Shown here: piece after piece, positions 35,764 to 45,071 of the stretch
Layout: each line of letters begins with the position of its first letter
Numbering within the stretch: position 1 is the first letter of the stretch
Origin: Pleurocapsa sp. PCC 7319
GTDB taxonomy: Bacteria; Cyanobacteriota; Cyanobacteriia; Cyanobacteriales; Xenococcaceae
Assembly (NCBI RefSeq): GCF_000332195.1
Contig: NZ_KB235922.1
Coordinates: 4,561,322-4,625,321, forward strand
Direction of reading: 5' to 3'
DNA length: 64,000 bases
Translations under genes and position numbers: made by a program
Notes under the pieces: generated by a model
Databases searched by the model: none
What the model was told of the DNA's origin: nothing
Seen by the model: only the letters and a program-made list of their open reading frames with translations

Positions 35764-36357
35764 ATGAGTAGCTATTATCGAAAGTCAGCGCAAAAGAAAT
35801 CCGTTTTGAAAGAGTTTAAGGTTTTGATTGTGTCGGTCATCATGTTCTGGGTGATCGAAATACTAGATTTTGTTGTCTTTAAAGGCAGCTTAGATCGCTA
35901 TGGAATTCAGCCCCATAGTTTAATCGGTTTGAGAGGGATACTTTTCGCTCCCTTTCTTCATGGTGGATTTGGACATCTAATTGCTAATACAATCCCTTTT
36001 GTTACTTTGGGATGGTTAACTATGATCCAGGAAACCAGCGACTTTTATATTGTTTCTTTATTAAGTGCCATAGTCGGTGGTATCGGTGTTTGGGTTTTTG
36101 GCGCACCTACTTCGGTTCACATTGGTGCCAGCATTGTGATTTATGGCTATCTAGGCTTTTTATTGCTGCGGGGCTATTTTCAGAAAAATATTCCTTCGAT
36201 AGCCTTATCAATATTTGTGGCTCTAGCTTATGGAGGCTTAGTTTGGGGTATATTTCCCTCTCAGATAGGAGTTTCTTGGCAGGGACATTTATTTGGCTTT
36301 ATCGGTGGCGCGATCGCCGCTAAAATGATTGCTCAAGAAAAGAAATTTCGTGGATAA
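35764..36357 (+). CDS. Rhomboid-family intramembrane serine protease
   Basis: A 197-residue protein with about six hydrophobic segments. The rhomboid catalytic pair is present: Ser123 in HIGASIVIYG (GxS motif, usual form GASGAIFG) and His175 in WQGHLFGFIGG; the HGGFGHLIANTI segment in the second or third helix supplies the conserved His-Asn. Rhomboids cut single-pass proteins within the membrane. The GAS-I in place of GAS-G is unusual but the Ser is intact. The substrate is unknown. Confidence 0.8.
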   Translation: MSSYYRKSAQKKSVLKEFKVLIVSVIMFWVIEILDFVVFKGSLDRYGIQPHSLIGLRGILFAPFLHGGFGHLIANTIPFVTLGWLTMIQETSDFYIVSLLSAIVGGIGVWVFGAPTSVHIGASIVIYGYLGFLLLRGYFQKNIPSIALSIFVALAYGGLVWGIFPSQIGVSWQGHLFGFIGGAIAAKMIAQEKKFRG

Positions 36358-36562
36358 GCCTTCAAATAACTTCCAATGAATGGTTTCAAGCTGTTAGTTA
36401 TTAACTTTATTTTCATGAAGAAAACGTAGATTATGTAAATAAGGTGTAACAACAGCAAAGATTGGATAAAGTTTACTGTCTTATAAGATACTTATGGAAT
36501 AATCATATTAGCAATAATAAATTAAGTAATTTGTTATTGCTATCAACTCGGTAATATAGTTG
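36358..36562. other. Spacer between the rhomboid gene and its terminator
   Basis: 205 bp of AT-rich DNA without an open frame. It is long for a 3' UTR, so it could also encode a small RNA ending at the hairpin 36563-36597. No known small RNA is recognised. Confidence 0.25.
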
Positions 36563-36597
36563 AAGAAGCACACTCTATGAATGTGCTTCTTTTTTTA
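36563..36597 (+). terminator. Rho-independent terminator
   Basis: AAGAAGCACA (36563-36572) pairs perfectly with TGTGCTTCTT (36582-36591), loop of 9 nt, followed by TTTTTT. It reads on the plus strand only. It would end the rhomboid transcript or an RNA from the spacer upstream. Confidence 0.75.
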
Positions 36598-36684
36598 CCT
36601 TTTTATATTGATTTATTGGAGAGTAGGTTGATAGGTTTTATGGCAATCTATTCTAGATAAACCTCCTAATTTAGAATTACTAAT

Positions 36685-38688
36685 TTAGCGATTCACTGCC
36701 GTTAAAGCTCTCTGACTATTAGGTTTTTGAGCAATGGCTGGAGATACGGTATCTTCTATTAATAAGTTTCTGATTAACCTAGCTGCCATTTTCTGCGTTA
36801 ATCTTTCTGCTACTTTTTGTCCCATTGCCTGAGTTTCCGGTTTGGTAATTATTTTGGCAACAATAGAAATTAAACGGGTGGGATCGAACCCTGGTGTTTG
36901 TTGCAAAATACCCACAATATTTTTGAGATGAGTAACAGTATAGGAATCTTCTCTAAATTCTACTGGAGTTTCTTGAACGGCTAAACCCACCTGTTGACGA
37001 AAAGCAGAAGAAATATTAAATAATGTTCTGCGTCCAAAACTATCAATTACGTTTACCAGTTCAGTAGCGATATTATCCCGAATAAATGCAGCGCGATCGC
37101 TATATAAGTAATCAAGAGCCTGATCTACTACACCATCAAAATCATAGTCTCGTGAATCGGTGGCATTTCTGAGTAGATTTTCCAGACGATGCCAACGGAA
37201 ACCTTCTTCTTTAAACAGTAAATCTTTTAAAGATGCTCGTAATTCCGGCGCGGGATCGGTTAACAAGCGTTTAGCTATATAGGGATAGGCTTTACTAAGA
37301 ACCTTAAATTCTGGTTCAATACCAATGGCAATTCCTTCCAAAGTAACCATAGAGCGAATAATTAAGGCGTAGTAAGCGGGTACAGTAAAAGGAAACTCGT
37401 ACATCATTGCCGACATCTGATCGGTAATGCTTTTGAAGTTTAATTCTGCCACACTTGCCCCCAAAGCATTACCAAAAACATTCGCTAAAGCAGGCACAAT
37501 GGGTGATAAGTTAGTGTCTGGGGTTAGAAAGTCTAATTTTACATAGTCATGTGATAGAGCTTCAAAATCACGATTCACCAAGTGAACCACTGCTTCAATT
37601 AAACCGTATCTTTGATAGGGTTTAATACGGCTCATCATGCCAAAGTCAAGGTAGGCTAACCTACCATCAGCCATTGCCAATAAATTTCCAGGATGAGGAT
37701 CGGCGTGGAAGAAACCATGTTCCAAAAGCTGTCTGAGGGAACACTCTACTCCAACCTCAACTAGATGAGTTGCATCAATTCCTTGGGCTTGAACAGCTTC
37801 AATATCAGTCAGTTTAGTTCCATTAATCCACTCCATGGTCAGGACACGTTTACCTGTATATTCCCAATAAATTTTGGGTACATAGATTTCTTCTATATAG
37901 CCATAAAGCTCTTTAAACTTATCTGCGTTACGTCCTTCTTGGTTGTAGTTAGTTTCTTCAAAAATACGTTCTGCTAATTCATCAATAATGGCTCGCAAAT
38001 TAGAACGTACTTGTTTTATATTATCCTGTATCCAACCAGCTATTCCCCGCATGATATAAATGTCAAGGGTAATACGACGTGTTAGATCGGGGCGTTGTAC
38101 CTTTACAGCAACCTCTTCTCCTGTTTTTAATTTACCCTTATATACTTGCCCTAAAGATGCCGCGGCAATCGGCTGGGGGGAAAGCTCAGCGTAAATCTTT
38201 TCTGGAGGATTACCTAATTCTTCTTCAATGAAGCGAAAGGCTACATCATTAGGAAATGAAGGAATCTTATCTTGTAAAGTGGTTAATTCTTCTAAATAGA
38301 CGGGAGGAACAACATCCGGTCTAGTAGATAGAGCCTGACCAATCTTAATGTATGCTGGTCCCAGTTTGGTTAAAATCCTAATTAATTGACGCGCTCGATT
38401 TTTCTGTTTTTGAATAGAGTTTCCCGTTAAACTATCCCACCAAATACCGATCGCAAAGGTGCAAAAAGGGAAGACAATATTAATCAATCTAGCTAATACT
38501 GTAAACGGACGATGACGATATCTGGCATTATTTGTTTCTGGGTTGTAACGCCAGTCGGCATCTGGCTCATCGTATGCTAAATCGGTGTCTTCATAGGTGT
38601 CAATCGTCTGGGATGGGACATTGATTGTTTCCAATTCTAGGGTTGATTTCTGGTGGGGCATAGATTTTAAGACTGACGCTAACAACAC
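36685..38688 (-). CDS. UbiB/ABC1/AarF-family atypical kinase
   Basis: A 667-residue protein. The ABC1 core is present: the KxGQ motif (YIKIGQALSTRPDVVP), the Ala-rich nucleotide loop (PIAAASLGQVYKG), VAVKVQRPDL, HADPHPGNLLA (catalytic loop) and YLDFGMMSRI (metal-binding Asp). A C-terminal hydrophobic, helical part follows. The family includes ADCK and ABC1K proteins with a role in quinone/prenyl-lipid metabolism and, in plastids, plastoglobules; the exact substrate is unknown. An ATG at 38661 could also be the start. It reads alone on the minus strand. Confidence 0.9.
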   Translation of the reverse strand: MLLASVLKSMPHQKSTLELETINVPSQTIDTYEDTDLAYDEPDADWRYNPETNNARYRHRPFTVLARLINIVFPFCTFAIGIWWDSLTGNSIQKQKNRARQLIRILTKLGPAYIKIGQALSTRPDVVPPVYLEELTTLQDKIPSFPNDVAFRFIEEELGNPPEKIYAELSPQPIAAASLGQVYKGKLKTGEEVAVKVQRPDLTRRITLDIYIMRGIAGWIQDNIKQVRSNLRAIIDELAERIFEETNYNQEGRNADKFKELYGYIEEIYVPKIYWEYTGKRVLTMEWINGTKLTDIEAVQAQGIDATHLVEVGVECSLRQLLEHGFFHADPHPGNLLAMADGRLAYLDFGMMSRIKPYQRYGLIEAVVHLVNRDFEALSHDYVKLDFLTPDTNLSPIVPALANVFGNALGASVAELNFKSITDQMSAMMYEFPFTVPAYYALIIRSMVTLEGIAIGIEPEFKVLSKAYPYIAKRLLTDPAPELRASLKDLLFKEEGFRWHRLENLLRNATDSRDYDFDGVVDQALDYLYSDRAAFIRDNIATELVNVIDSFGRRTLFNISSAFRQQVGLAVQETPVEFREDSYTVTHLKNIVGILQQTPGFDPTRLISIVAKIITKPETQAMGQKVAERLTQKMAARLIRNLLIEDTVSPAIAQKPNSQRALTAVNR

Positions 38689-38772
38689 TTTGTAAATAAT
38701 TGTAACAAGAGATTGAGAAAAACTACTCTATCTTTAGATTAAGGTTTAAATTGCTCTCTTGGGAATGGGGTA

Positions 38773-39027
38773 TTACCGAATCTTTAAAAGCACTTTGAGT
38801 ACCTTTGGGTAGAAGCTCTCAGAGAAGTGGACAAGCAAGTAGAAGCGAACACCAGATCTTCCCAAACTATTCATCTTCTTGACCACTACACTATATCTAG
38901 TGCTTACCACGGCAATTCCGATAGAGCTATCTTTTTTGTCGTGACCATCTTGAGGTGTGGTGAATTCAGGTTCTAAAATAATTACCTCTGGTCTCCCTGG
39001 AGCTACCAGGACTGGAGTAACAGAAGC
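38773..39027 (-). pseudogene. Decayed transposase fragment
   Basis: A stop-bounded minus-strand reading of 84 codons, without a start, contains LEPEFTTPQDGHDKKD, close to the LEPEF-PQDGH-KQD block of a cyanobacterial transposase group, and further on FYLLVHFSESFYP, close to the FILxCLPESHPTLYEW block of the same proteins. The stretch between the two blocks is much shorter than usual, so an internal deletion is likely, and no complete gene exists. Motif matching was from memory. Confidence 0.5.
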
Positions 39028-39820
39028 TTATTTACTCGGCAGTTAGCATCGATATTAATTCAGTCACCCCTATGGCTAGACCCATGTTGCTCCCCAGGCA
39101 AAGGTTAATGCCTTTTAGTTTAGACTATTTGCTGTAGCACAATTAAAATCTATGATTTCAGTAAAAATCACCAGGTACTTTTTAATTATTTTAGTTAAAA
39201 AATAGTTTGTTGATTAATAGAGAAATATTCGAATTAACTGAGATCAGCTTGAGTTATGAATAAAAGTTGGTTTTGTTTAATGCACATTAGTGATTTAAAA
39301 GTATCTTTGCTGAATATCAATAACTTAGTATGATGAATTGAAAACAACGCTTTACTTTTTTGATTATTTTTTCACTACAACAAAATTCTTGCATATCGTT
39401 CAATAGTATTACGGAATAAAATCAGAGTATTAACTAGCTAATCATGAGTTTTTTGCGAAAATATACTTATGTTTTTTTAAGTTCTTTACTTGAAAAAAAG
39501 TAGATTTTTTCTAAAAATTGCCAGCCATTACAAGCTTTAAGAATATTTTTTTGCTGCTTAGGCAATTAAATAATTATTACGTATTTTTTACTAATAAAAT
39601 ACAAAATATTTTGTAGAAAAATACTATTGACATTTCTTAAACTATAAGCAAAATAGACTGTTAGTAGCGTGGAACTTAGTGTTGTTAATAAACATCAGTT
39701 TGTTCTATATTGCTCAAATTAAATTGAATATGATTTATCATATTACAGAGGGTTTTAGATTAAGTTTCATGAGTATTTTTAGGTCAAATTAACATTACAA
39801 ATAGGGAGTATTAATTAATT
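39028..39820. other. Long AT-rich leader region before the RTX-type gene
   Basis: About 790 bp without an open frame. It is markedly AT-rich from about 39150 to 39820. A short CCTGG/CCAGG hairpin lies within the transposase relic just before it (38995-39009). The last part holds the ribosome binding site GGGAG (about 39803) of the next gene. No RNA gene is recognised. Confidence 0.35.
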
Positions 39821-40432
39821 ATGTCAAGCATTGTTTCACCAGATAATACGACATCGTTGCAGGAAGTAATTAATCCTGATGGAGGATTCGATGTTGTTGG
39901 TCAACAAAATGAGGCAAATCTAATCGAAATCAGAGGTGATGCACCAGTTGGTATTGTAGGCGGTAAAGAAGGCGATGTAGTTACCACTGGTGCCGGTGAT
40001 GCCGCGGTTTTCACGGGAGATGGAGACGACATTATCAATGGTGGTAGTGGAGATGATATCCTCAGAGGTGGCGAAGGAAATGATAATATCAAAGGCTTCG
40101 TTGGTGATGACTTCATTAGCGGTGGCGAAGGCGATGATGTAATCAGAGGTGGTTTCGGTAGTGATACTCTTAAAGGTGATGCTGGCGATGATATCTTTGA
40201 GTTTGCTGCTAGTGAATTTGAAGATGGTTCGCTTGACGAAATCAAAGACTTTAAAGCCGAAGGCGATGCTGATATGATCAAAATCTTTGATGGTACTGGC
40301 GAAATTGGTAGTGTCGAATACAACGATCAAACCGGTATTGTTTCTATCAATGGAACTGAGGCCATAGATATTGGTTCAGGTCAAGATATTACGATTGACG
40401 AGAATGACCAAGGTACTTGGGAGCTTTTCTAG
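39821..40432 (+). CDS. RTX-type calcium-binding repeat protein
   Basis: A 203-residue, very acidic protein. Residues about 52-122 hold hemolysin-type nonapeptide repeats (GGxGxDxIx): GDGDDIINGGSGDDILRGG, GGEGDDVIRGG and GDAGDDIFEF. They should wrap as a calcium-loaded beta roll. The N-terminal 45 residues and C-terminal 75 residues (EIKDFKAEGDADMIKIFDG) are not recognised, though the FEF-then-IKDFKxEGDAD pattern is often seen after RTX blocks. It has no N-terminal signal; such proteins usually leave by type I secretion. It starts the 39.8-48.2 kb locus. Confidence 0.85.
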   Translation: MSSIVSPDNTTSLQEVINPDGGFDVVGQQNEANLIEIRGDAPVGIVGGKEGDVVTTGAGDAAVFTGDGDDIINGGSGDDILRGGEGNDNIKGFVGDDFISGGEGDDVIRGGFGSDTLKGDAGDDIFEFAASEFEDGSLDEIKDFKAEGDADMIKIFDGTGEIGSVEYNDQTGIVSINGTEAIDIGSGQDITIDENDQGTWELF

Positions 40433-40477
40433 GTAGAAGTTTGCTATTAAATCAGTAAAATTAGCTCATTTTTGATA

Positions 40478-40502
40478 GACCCACAACTTTTGTTGTGGGT
40501 CT
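40478..40502 (+). terminator. Hairpin after the RTX-type gene
   Basis: AGACCCACAAC (40478-40488) pairs perfectly with GTTGTGGGTCT (40492-40502), 11 bp with a 3-nt loop. The downstream sequence AATAGTATTA is not a clean T-run, so termination is likely but not certain. It would separate the RTX transcript from the TPR gene. Confidence 0.55.
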
Positions 40503-40671
40503 AATAGTATTAGTGTGTCTATATTATTTAACTTAAAATTTTATTTAAGTGAAATTGGGGGATATATAGGCTAGTCTAGGTAAATTCAATCCTGGTTTAA
40601 CTAAGATTGAATCATCAGCTAAATCACATCCATCTTGTAATTTTCAGTTTGGGTCATCCCTATTACCGTCA

Positions 40672-43377
40672 ATGATCAGAGGCGAATCCTCAATCAAAAA
40701 TATTAAATCTCTCTTTGCTCAGGGAGAATGGGAGCAGGTGATTAACATTTGCCAAAATGCGATCGCCAATGATCCCAATGCTATTGACTTTTATTTATAT
40801 TTAGCAAAAACCTATACTCAACAAGAAGAATTCGCAGCAGCGATTAGTACTTATCAAAAATTGCTGGGAACTTCAGTAAATCAGGCAGAAATATATGCTG
40901 AGTTAGGTTTGCTACATAGTAGACAAAAGAAATTGGAGCGAGCAGTTTGGCATTATGAACAAGCCTTAGCCCTAAAACCAGACTGGGCAGAGCTACGCTA
41001 CAACTTAGCAGTAGTACTTCATCAGTTGGGTAATTGGCAGGGGGCGATCGCAGCTTATAACAAAGCTGCTGAAATTAAACCAGACTATGCCGCGGTTTAT
41101 TTTAACCTGGGGGTTATCTACGATCAAAAAGGAGAGTTAGAGGCGGCAATCGCTAGCTACGAAAAGGTTATTGCCATTCAGCCTGATTTCATTCGAGCTT
41201 ACAGTAATTGGGGCAGTACTTTAGCTCGACAACAAGAATACGACCTGGCGATCGCAACTTTCAAACAGGGTCTAAATCTCGATCCAACTTGGGCAACCCT
41301 GCACAATAATTTGGGTCAAGTTTACTGGTTTAGTGACCAGCCTGGACTAGCTATCGATAGTTTTGAGACCGCTATTACTCTAGATCCTAAAATGGCGTTA
41401 GCTCATCATAACCTAGGAAGGTTATGGCAACAACAAGGTAATTCTCCCCAAGCAATTAGATGTTTTCGTAAGGTTATTGAACTAGAACCAAATAATGTTT
41501 TGGCATATAGTTACTGTTCAGATGTACTGCAAAAAATCGGTAATTTAGAAGTTGCGTTCGACTACTGGCGCCAAATAATTGAATTACAGCCGGAATTTGT
41601 TAATGCCTATTGTCAGCGAATTTTAACTTTAGAAGCAGAAGATTTGCTAGAAATAGCTAAAGTAGCTTGCGCTTGTTTTCTACAGGCTCTCAAACAAAAT
41701 AATTATGCTGAAGCTTATCATCATCTGTGGCGTACCTATTATTTAATGGGAGATGTTTTATTTGAGTACGGAGGGATTGAGCAGGCTGCTATTTATTATC
41801 AACAAGCATTACAAATTAAGCCTCAGGAAGTAGAGACATATCTCAAGTTGGGCAACTGTTTAGCCAAGCAAAAACGATTAGATGCAGCAATAGCCATTTA
41901 CCAAATTGGTCTGAATCTTGAACCAGAACACCCACAAATTTGTTTTCAGTTGGGTAAAGTTCTAGAGCGGACGAAAGATGCAGAACAAGCGATTGACTAT
42001 TATGAGGCTGTTTTAAACCAACAACTAGATCAAATAGATCACTGGGATAATTTACCAAGTTTATTCCCAAGTGAGGCAAATTTAGCTTTACTTCCACAAC
42101 AAATTTATCATTACACGCAGGATTGGATTAGAGATTGTCAGCTAGAAGATTTTAACTATGTTCAGGTTTTATGGGAAGACAATAATTCAAATTCAGGCTT
42201 CTTGCAGATAACGGGAACCAGGCAACCGACCAATATTAATACCAATATTTTGGATCAAAACCTTCGCCCCGACTGTGGTGGAGTTAACTGCAACACTTGT
42301 ATGAGCAAGTTGGTCAAGTATTTTCAACCATTACAGATTGGCAAAAATGTTTATCAATGTTCTTTTCAAGAAGTTCCGCCTGTAAAAACTCCTCGTCCTT
42401 TTGTGGTTACTATTCCTCAAGGAAGAACTTGGATTGCCCCGCAAAAAAACTCTTGGATAATTTGTAATGCTATAGCGGTTATCACCCCTGATAACTATTT
42501 ATTGGGAGATTTATCCCGAGATTATCCCTGGTTTTTACCAGAATGTCCTTACCAGGAGCGAACAGACCATACAGTTTTTAGTTTAGAAAAGATATCTTCA
42601 GTAGAAAAAATTACCGGCAAGGTGGCTCTTTTATCTAGTTTGGCGGGTCATGTTTACTATCACTGGATGTTTGATATTCTGCCTCGGATTGAGTTGATTA
42701 AACGTAGTGGAATCAATCCTAGTGAAATTGATTGGTTTGTGATCAATAGTCTCAGTAAGCCTTATCAACAAGAAACATTAAAGCTGCTAGGGATTCCCGC
42801 GATAAAAATTATCGAGAGCGATCGCCATAATCATATTCAAGCTACAGAATTGATCGTTCCTTCTTTTCCAGGATATTTGGATTGGGTTCCTGAAGGGACA
42901 ATTAGGTTTCTCAGACAGACATTTCTACCTCATATCAATTTAACTCAGAAAAATGCTGGCAAAAAAATTTACGTTAGCCGAGCAAGATCTAAAAATAGAC
43001 ATCTTGTCAATGAGTTAGAAGTAAGTAATTTACTTCATAGTCAAGGATTTCAAACTGTTTTTTTAGAGGAGATGTCAGTTTTAGAACAGGTGGCAACATT
43101 TGCTAATGCTGAAATTATCGTGGCACCCCACGGCTCAGGATTGACTAATTTAGTTTTTTGTTCTCCTGATGCCAAAGTCATAGAACTTTTTTCTCCTAAT
43201 TATGTTAGAACCGATTACTGGATGATCAGCCAAAAGTTACAACTGTTACATTATTATGTAATTGGACAAAGTTTCGACTGTTCGCCCTTGCGCAGTCTAA
43301 TGTATCAAAATGCTCTAACAGAAGATATATTGGTCAATATCAATTCATTAAGGCTAATTTTAGAATATATTCAGTAG
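40672..43377 (+). CDS. TPR-repeat glycosyltransferase, GT61 (DUF563) family
   Basis: A 901-residue fusion. Residues about 15-465 are tandem TPR repeats (A-x-x-x-Y-x-x-A-L-x-x-x-P periods, e.g. RAVWHYEQALALKPDWAEL). A linker carries Cys535, Cys540 and Cys543 (CGGVNCNTC), a possible metal site. Residues about 600-890 fit the GT61 family (EOGT/xylosyltransferase-like): LAGHVYYHWMFDILPRIEL, LIVPSFPGYLDWVP, KKIYVSRARSKNRH, FANAEIIVAPHGSGLTNLVFC. GT61 enzymes transfer a sugar from a nucleotide donor. The TPR part may recognise the acceptor, as in OGT. Start ATG at 40672. Confidence 0.85.
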   Translation: MIRGESSIKNIKSLFAQGEWEQVINICQNAIANDPNAIDFYLYLAKTYTQQEEFAAAISTYQKLLGTSVNQAEIYAELGLLHSRQKKLERAVWHYEQALALKPDWAELRYNLAVVLHQLGNWQGAIAAYNKAAEIKPDYAAVYFNLGVIYDQKGELEAAIASYEKVIAIQPDFIRAYSNWGSTLARQQEYDLAIATFKQGLNLDPTWATLHNNLGQVYWFSDQPGLAIDSFETAITLDPKMALAHHNLGRLWQQQGNSPQAIRCFRKVIELEPNNVLAYSYCSDVLQKIGNLEVAFDYWRQIIELQPEFVNAYCQRILTLEAEDLLEIAKVACACFLQALKQNNYAEAYHHLWRTYYLMGDVLFEYGGIEQAAIYYQQALQIKPQEVETYLKLGNCLAKQKRLDAAIAIYQIGLNLEPEHPQICFQLGKVLERTKDAEQAIDYYEAVLNQQLDQIDHWDNLPSLFPSEANLALLPQQIYHYTQDWIRDCQLEDFNYVQVLWEDNNSNSGFLQITGTRQPTNINTNILDQNLRPDCGGVNCNTCMSKLVKYFQPLQIGKNVYQCSFQEVPPVKTPRPFVVTIPQGRTWIAPQKNSWIICNAIAVITPDNYLLGDLSRDYPWFLPECPYQERTDHTVFSLEKISSVEKITGKVALLSSLAGHVYYHWMFDILPRIELIKRSGINPSEIDWFVINSLSKPYQQETLKLLGIPAIKIIESDRHNHIQATELIVPSFPGYLDWVPEGTIRFLRQTFLPHINLTQKNAGKKIYVSRARSKNRHLVNELEVSNLLHSQGFQTVFLEEMSVLEQVATFANAEIIVAPHGSGLTNLVFCSPDAKVIELFSPNYVRTDYWMISQKLQLLHYYVIGQSFDCSPLRSLMYQNALTEDILVNINSLRLILEYIQ

Positions 43378-43378
43378 T

Positions 43379-43432
43379 CAGAGATTACTCCGCCTTGAAA
43401 AGACAGAGCCTCCTCTGACCGTTGATCAATTT
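43379..43432. repeat. Dispersed repeat relic, copy 1
   Basis: Directly after the stop of the GT61 gene. It shares AGATTACTCCGCC, GGAGCCT and TGACCGTTG-TCAA, in the same order, with the longer copy at 62867-63020 after moeA, but lacks the middle of that copy. Both begin right after a stop codon. Confidence 0.5.
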
Positions 43433-43542
43433 ATGCAAAATCACAGGTGTCACTCAACTGATTAATCTCTAAAATGGTCAATTATTTGCTGATTAGGGAG
43501 CAAATTAAGTAACAATCAACCAAAATTAATTATATTTTATCT

Positions 43543-45018
43543 GTGGATTCTAGCTATTTAGTTCAAGCAATTATAGAGTGTGAGCAGGCGGTAAAAGTAG
43601 AACCAAATGATCAACAAGACTGGCAAACTGCCTTTAGAAATTTAGGCAATCTGCTTCAGGGAATGGGTCAGTTTGATCGAGCAATTATTTGGCATTCTCT
43701 GGCTTTAGAAAATCAAGCAAATTTGGGAGAAGTATATTCTCAACTGGGAGAACTATATTTACTAGAAGAAAATTTGTCAGCAGCCCTAACGTCTTTTGAA
43801 ACTGCCTTAAAGTTTTTGCCAAATTCCGCCAGAGTGTATTCAAGCTTGGCACAAATTAATGGTCAACTGCAACATAAAGAAGCTGAGATGGATTGTTGGT
43901 ATCGGGCAACTGAAATCAATCCTAATCTAGTCAACCGCAGTGGGTATTATAAATTGGCTCAAGCTTTAGAAAAAGCAGGTAAAATTTCTGAGGCGATCGC
44001 TTGCTATCAAAAAGCTATGGCAGGAGATAACTTGTTAATTCCGGCAGCATACGATCTGGGAGCAATTTACCAACAGCAACGCCAGCTTGACAAAGCTCAA
44101 GATATTTATGAACAGATTTTGGCTGTTAAACCAGCAGAAGCTAGAGCGCAGTATAAATTAGGCGCAGTTTATCTCCAAAAGAGCTGCTTTGAACAGGCGA
44201 TTGAGTGTTTTCGTCAAACGATAAAAAATGCCCCTGACTTTCCTTGGGCTTATCGTGATTTAGTCAAAACCTTTTTAATGCTGGAAAAATGGGACGAAGC
44301 GATTTCTACTTGTTATGCCATCCTGAATTTAGTCGAAGAATATTCTTGGGTTTACGTTCATTTGGGCAATGCCCTGAGAGAAAAAGGTCGATTGACTGAA
44401 GCCGCTACCAATTTTCAGAAAGCCTGTGAAGATCGTGGTTGGCATCAATGTGTAGCCAACGATTATTTTTTTACTCATGATAATTTTAGTTACCGTATTT
44501 CGATCTGGGAAGAAAATGTACAATCGCATTTGAAAGCATTTAATGCAGCAGAGGGAATTCATGCTTTAGAAGTAGGTTATTACCAAGGAATGTCTTGCTG
44601 CTGGATGCTAGATAAAATCTTGACCCATGAAACTGATCGACTTACCTGTATCGACAAAAACTATGATCGCCGATTTCAGGAAAATATTGTTAAAACTGGC
44701 TCGGAGTCTAAAGTAACTTTTTTAGCCGGAGATACTCATGAACTTCTGGCAACTTTAACTCCTAATAGTTTGGCTCTCATTAATCTTCAGGATCGCTCTA
44801 AATCAAGTCATCATTCGGAAAAGAATGCCTTATTAGCTTGGCAGCTTTTGCAGCCCAAGGGATTGATTATTTTTAACTATTACGGTTGGCGTAGTCCCAC
44901 AGATGCCCAACAAAATCCCCAAGAGGGAATTGATCGATTTCTTAAGTCTATTCAAGGTCAATGGCAGCAAGTCTGTCGAGCTCCTCAAACCTATCAATTA
45001 ATCATCCGTAAAATATAA
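43543..45018 (+). CDS. TPR-repeat protein with C-terminal class I methyltransferase domain
   Basis: 491 residues from a GTG at 43543. Residues about 15-310 hold TPR repeats (QYKLGAVYLQKSCFEQAIECF, AYRDLVKTFLMLEKWDEAI). Residues about 335-490 are a SAM-dependent methyltransferase of the small Methyltransf_24 type: ALEVGYYQGMSCCWML (SAM motif I), RLTCIDKNYD (acidic ribose-binding loop), VTFLAGDTHELLATL and LIIFNYYGW. The glycine-rich motif EVGYYQGMS is slightly non-canonical. Acceptor unknown. It begins 165 bp after the GT61 gene, with the short repeat between them. Confidence 0.8.
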   Translation: MDSSYLVQAIIECEQAVKVEPNDQQDWQTAFRNLGNLLQGMGQFDRAIIWHSLALENQANLGEVYSQLGELYLLEENLSAALTSFETALKFLPNSARVYSSLAQINGQLQHKEAEMDCWYRATEINPNLVNRSGYYKLAQALEKAGKISEAIACYQKAMAGDNLLIPAAYDLGAIYQQQRQLDKAQDIYEQILAVKPAEARAQYKLGAVYLQKSCFEQAIECFRQTIKNAPDFPWAYRDLVKTFLMLEKWDEAISTCYAILNLVEEYSWVYVHLGNALREKGRLTEAATNFQKACEDRGWHQCVANDYFFTHDNFSYRISIWEENVQSHLKAFNAAEGIHALEVGYYQGMSCCWMLDKILTHETDRLTCIDKNYDRRFQENIVKTGSESKVTFLAGDTHELLATLTPNSLALINLQDRSKSSHHSEKNALLAWQLLQPKGLIIFNYYGWRSPTDAQQNPQEGIDRFLKSIQGQWQQVCRAPQTYQLIIRKI

Positions 45019-45071
45019 GCTTTAAGCTGACACCATCAATTATTTTCTAATCTAATATTGCTGAATTAGCA

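Noticed and set aside
39901-40330. Long minus-strand open frames opposite the RTX repeats.
   Set aside because: They are mirror images of the periodic GGxGxD codons, rich in Ser/Pro or Ile/Thr, with no independent start context.
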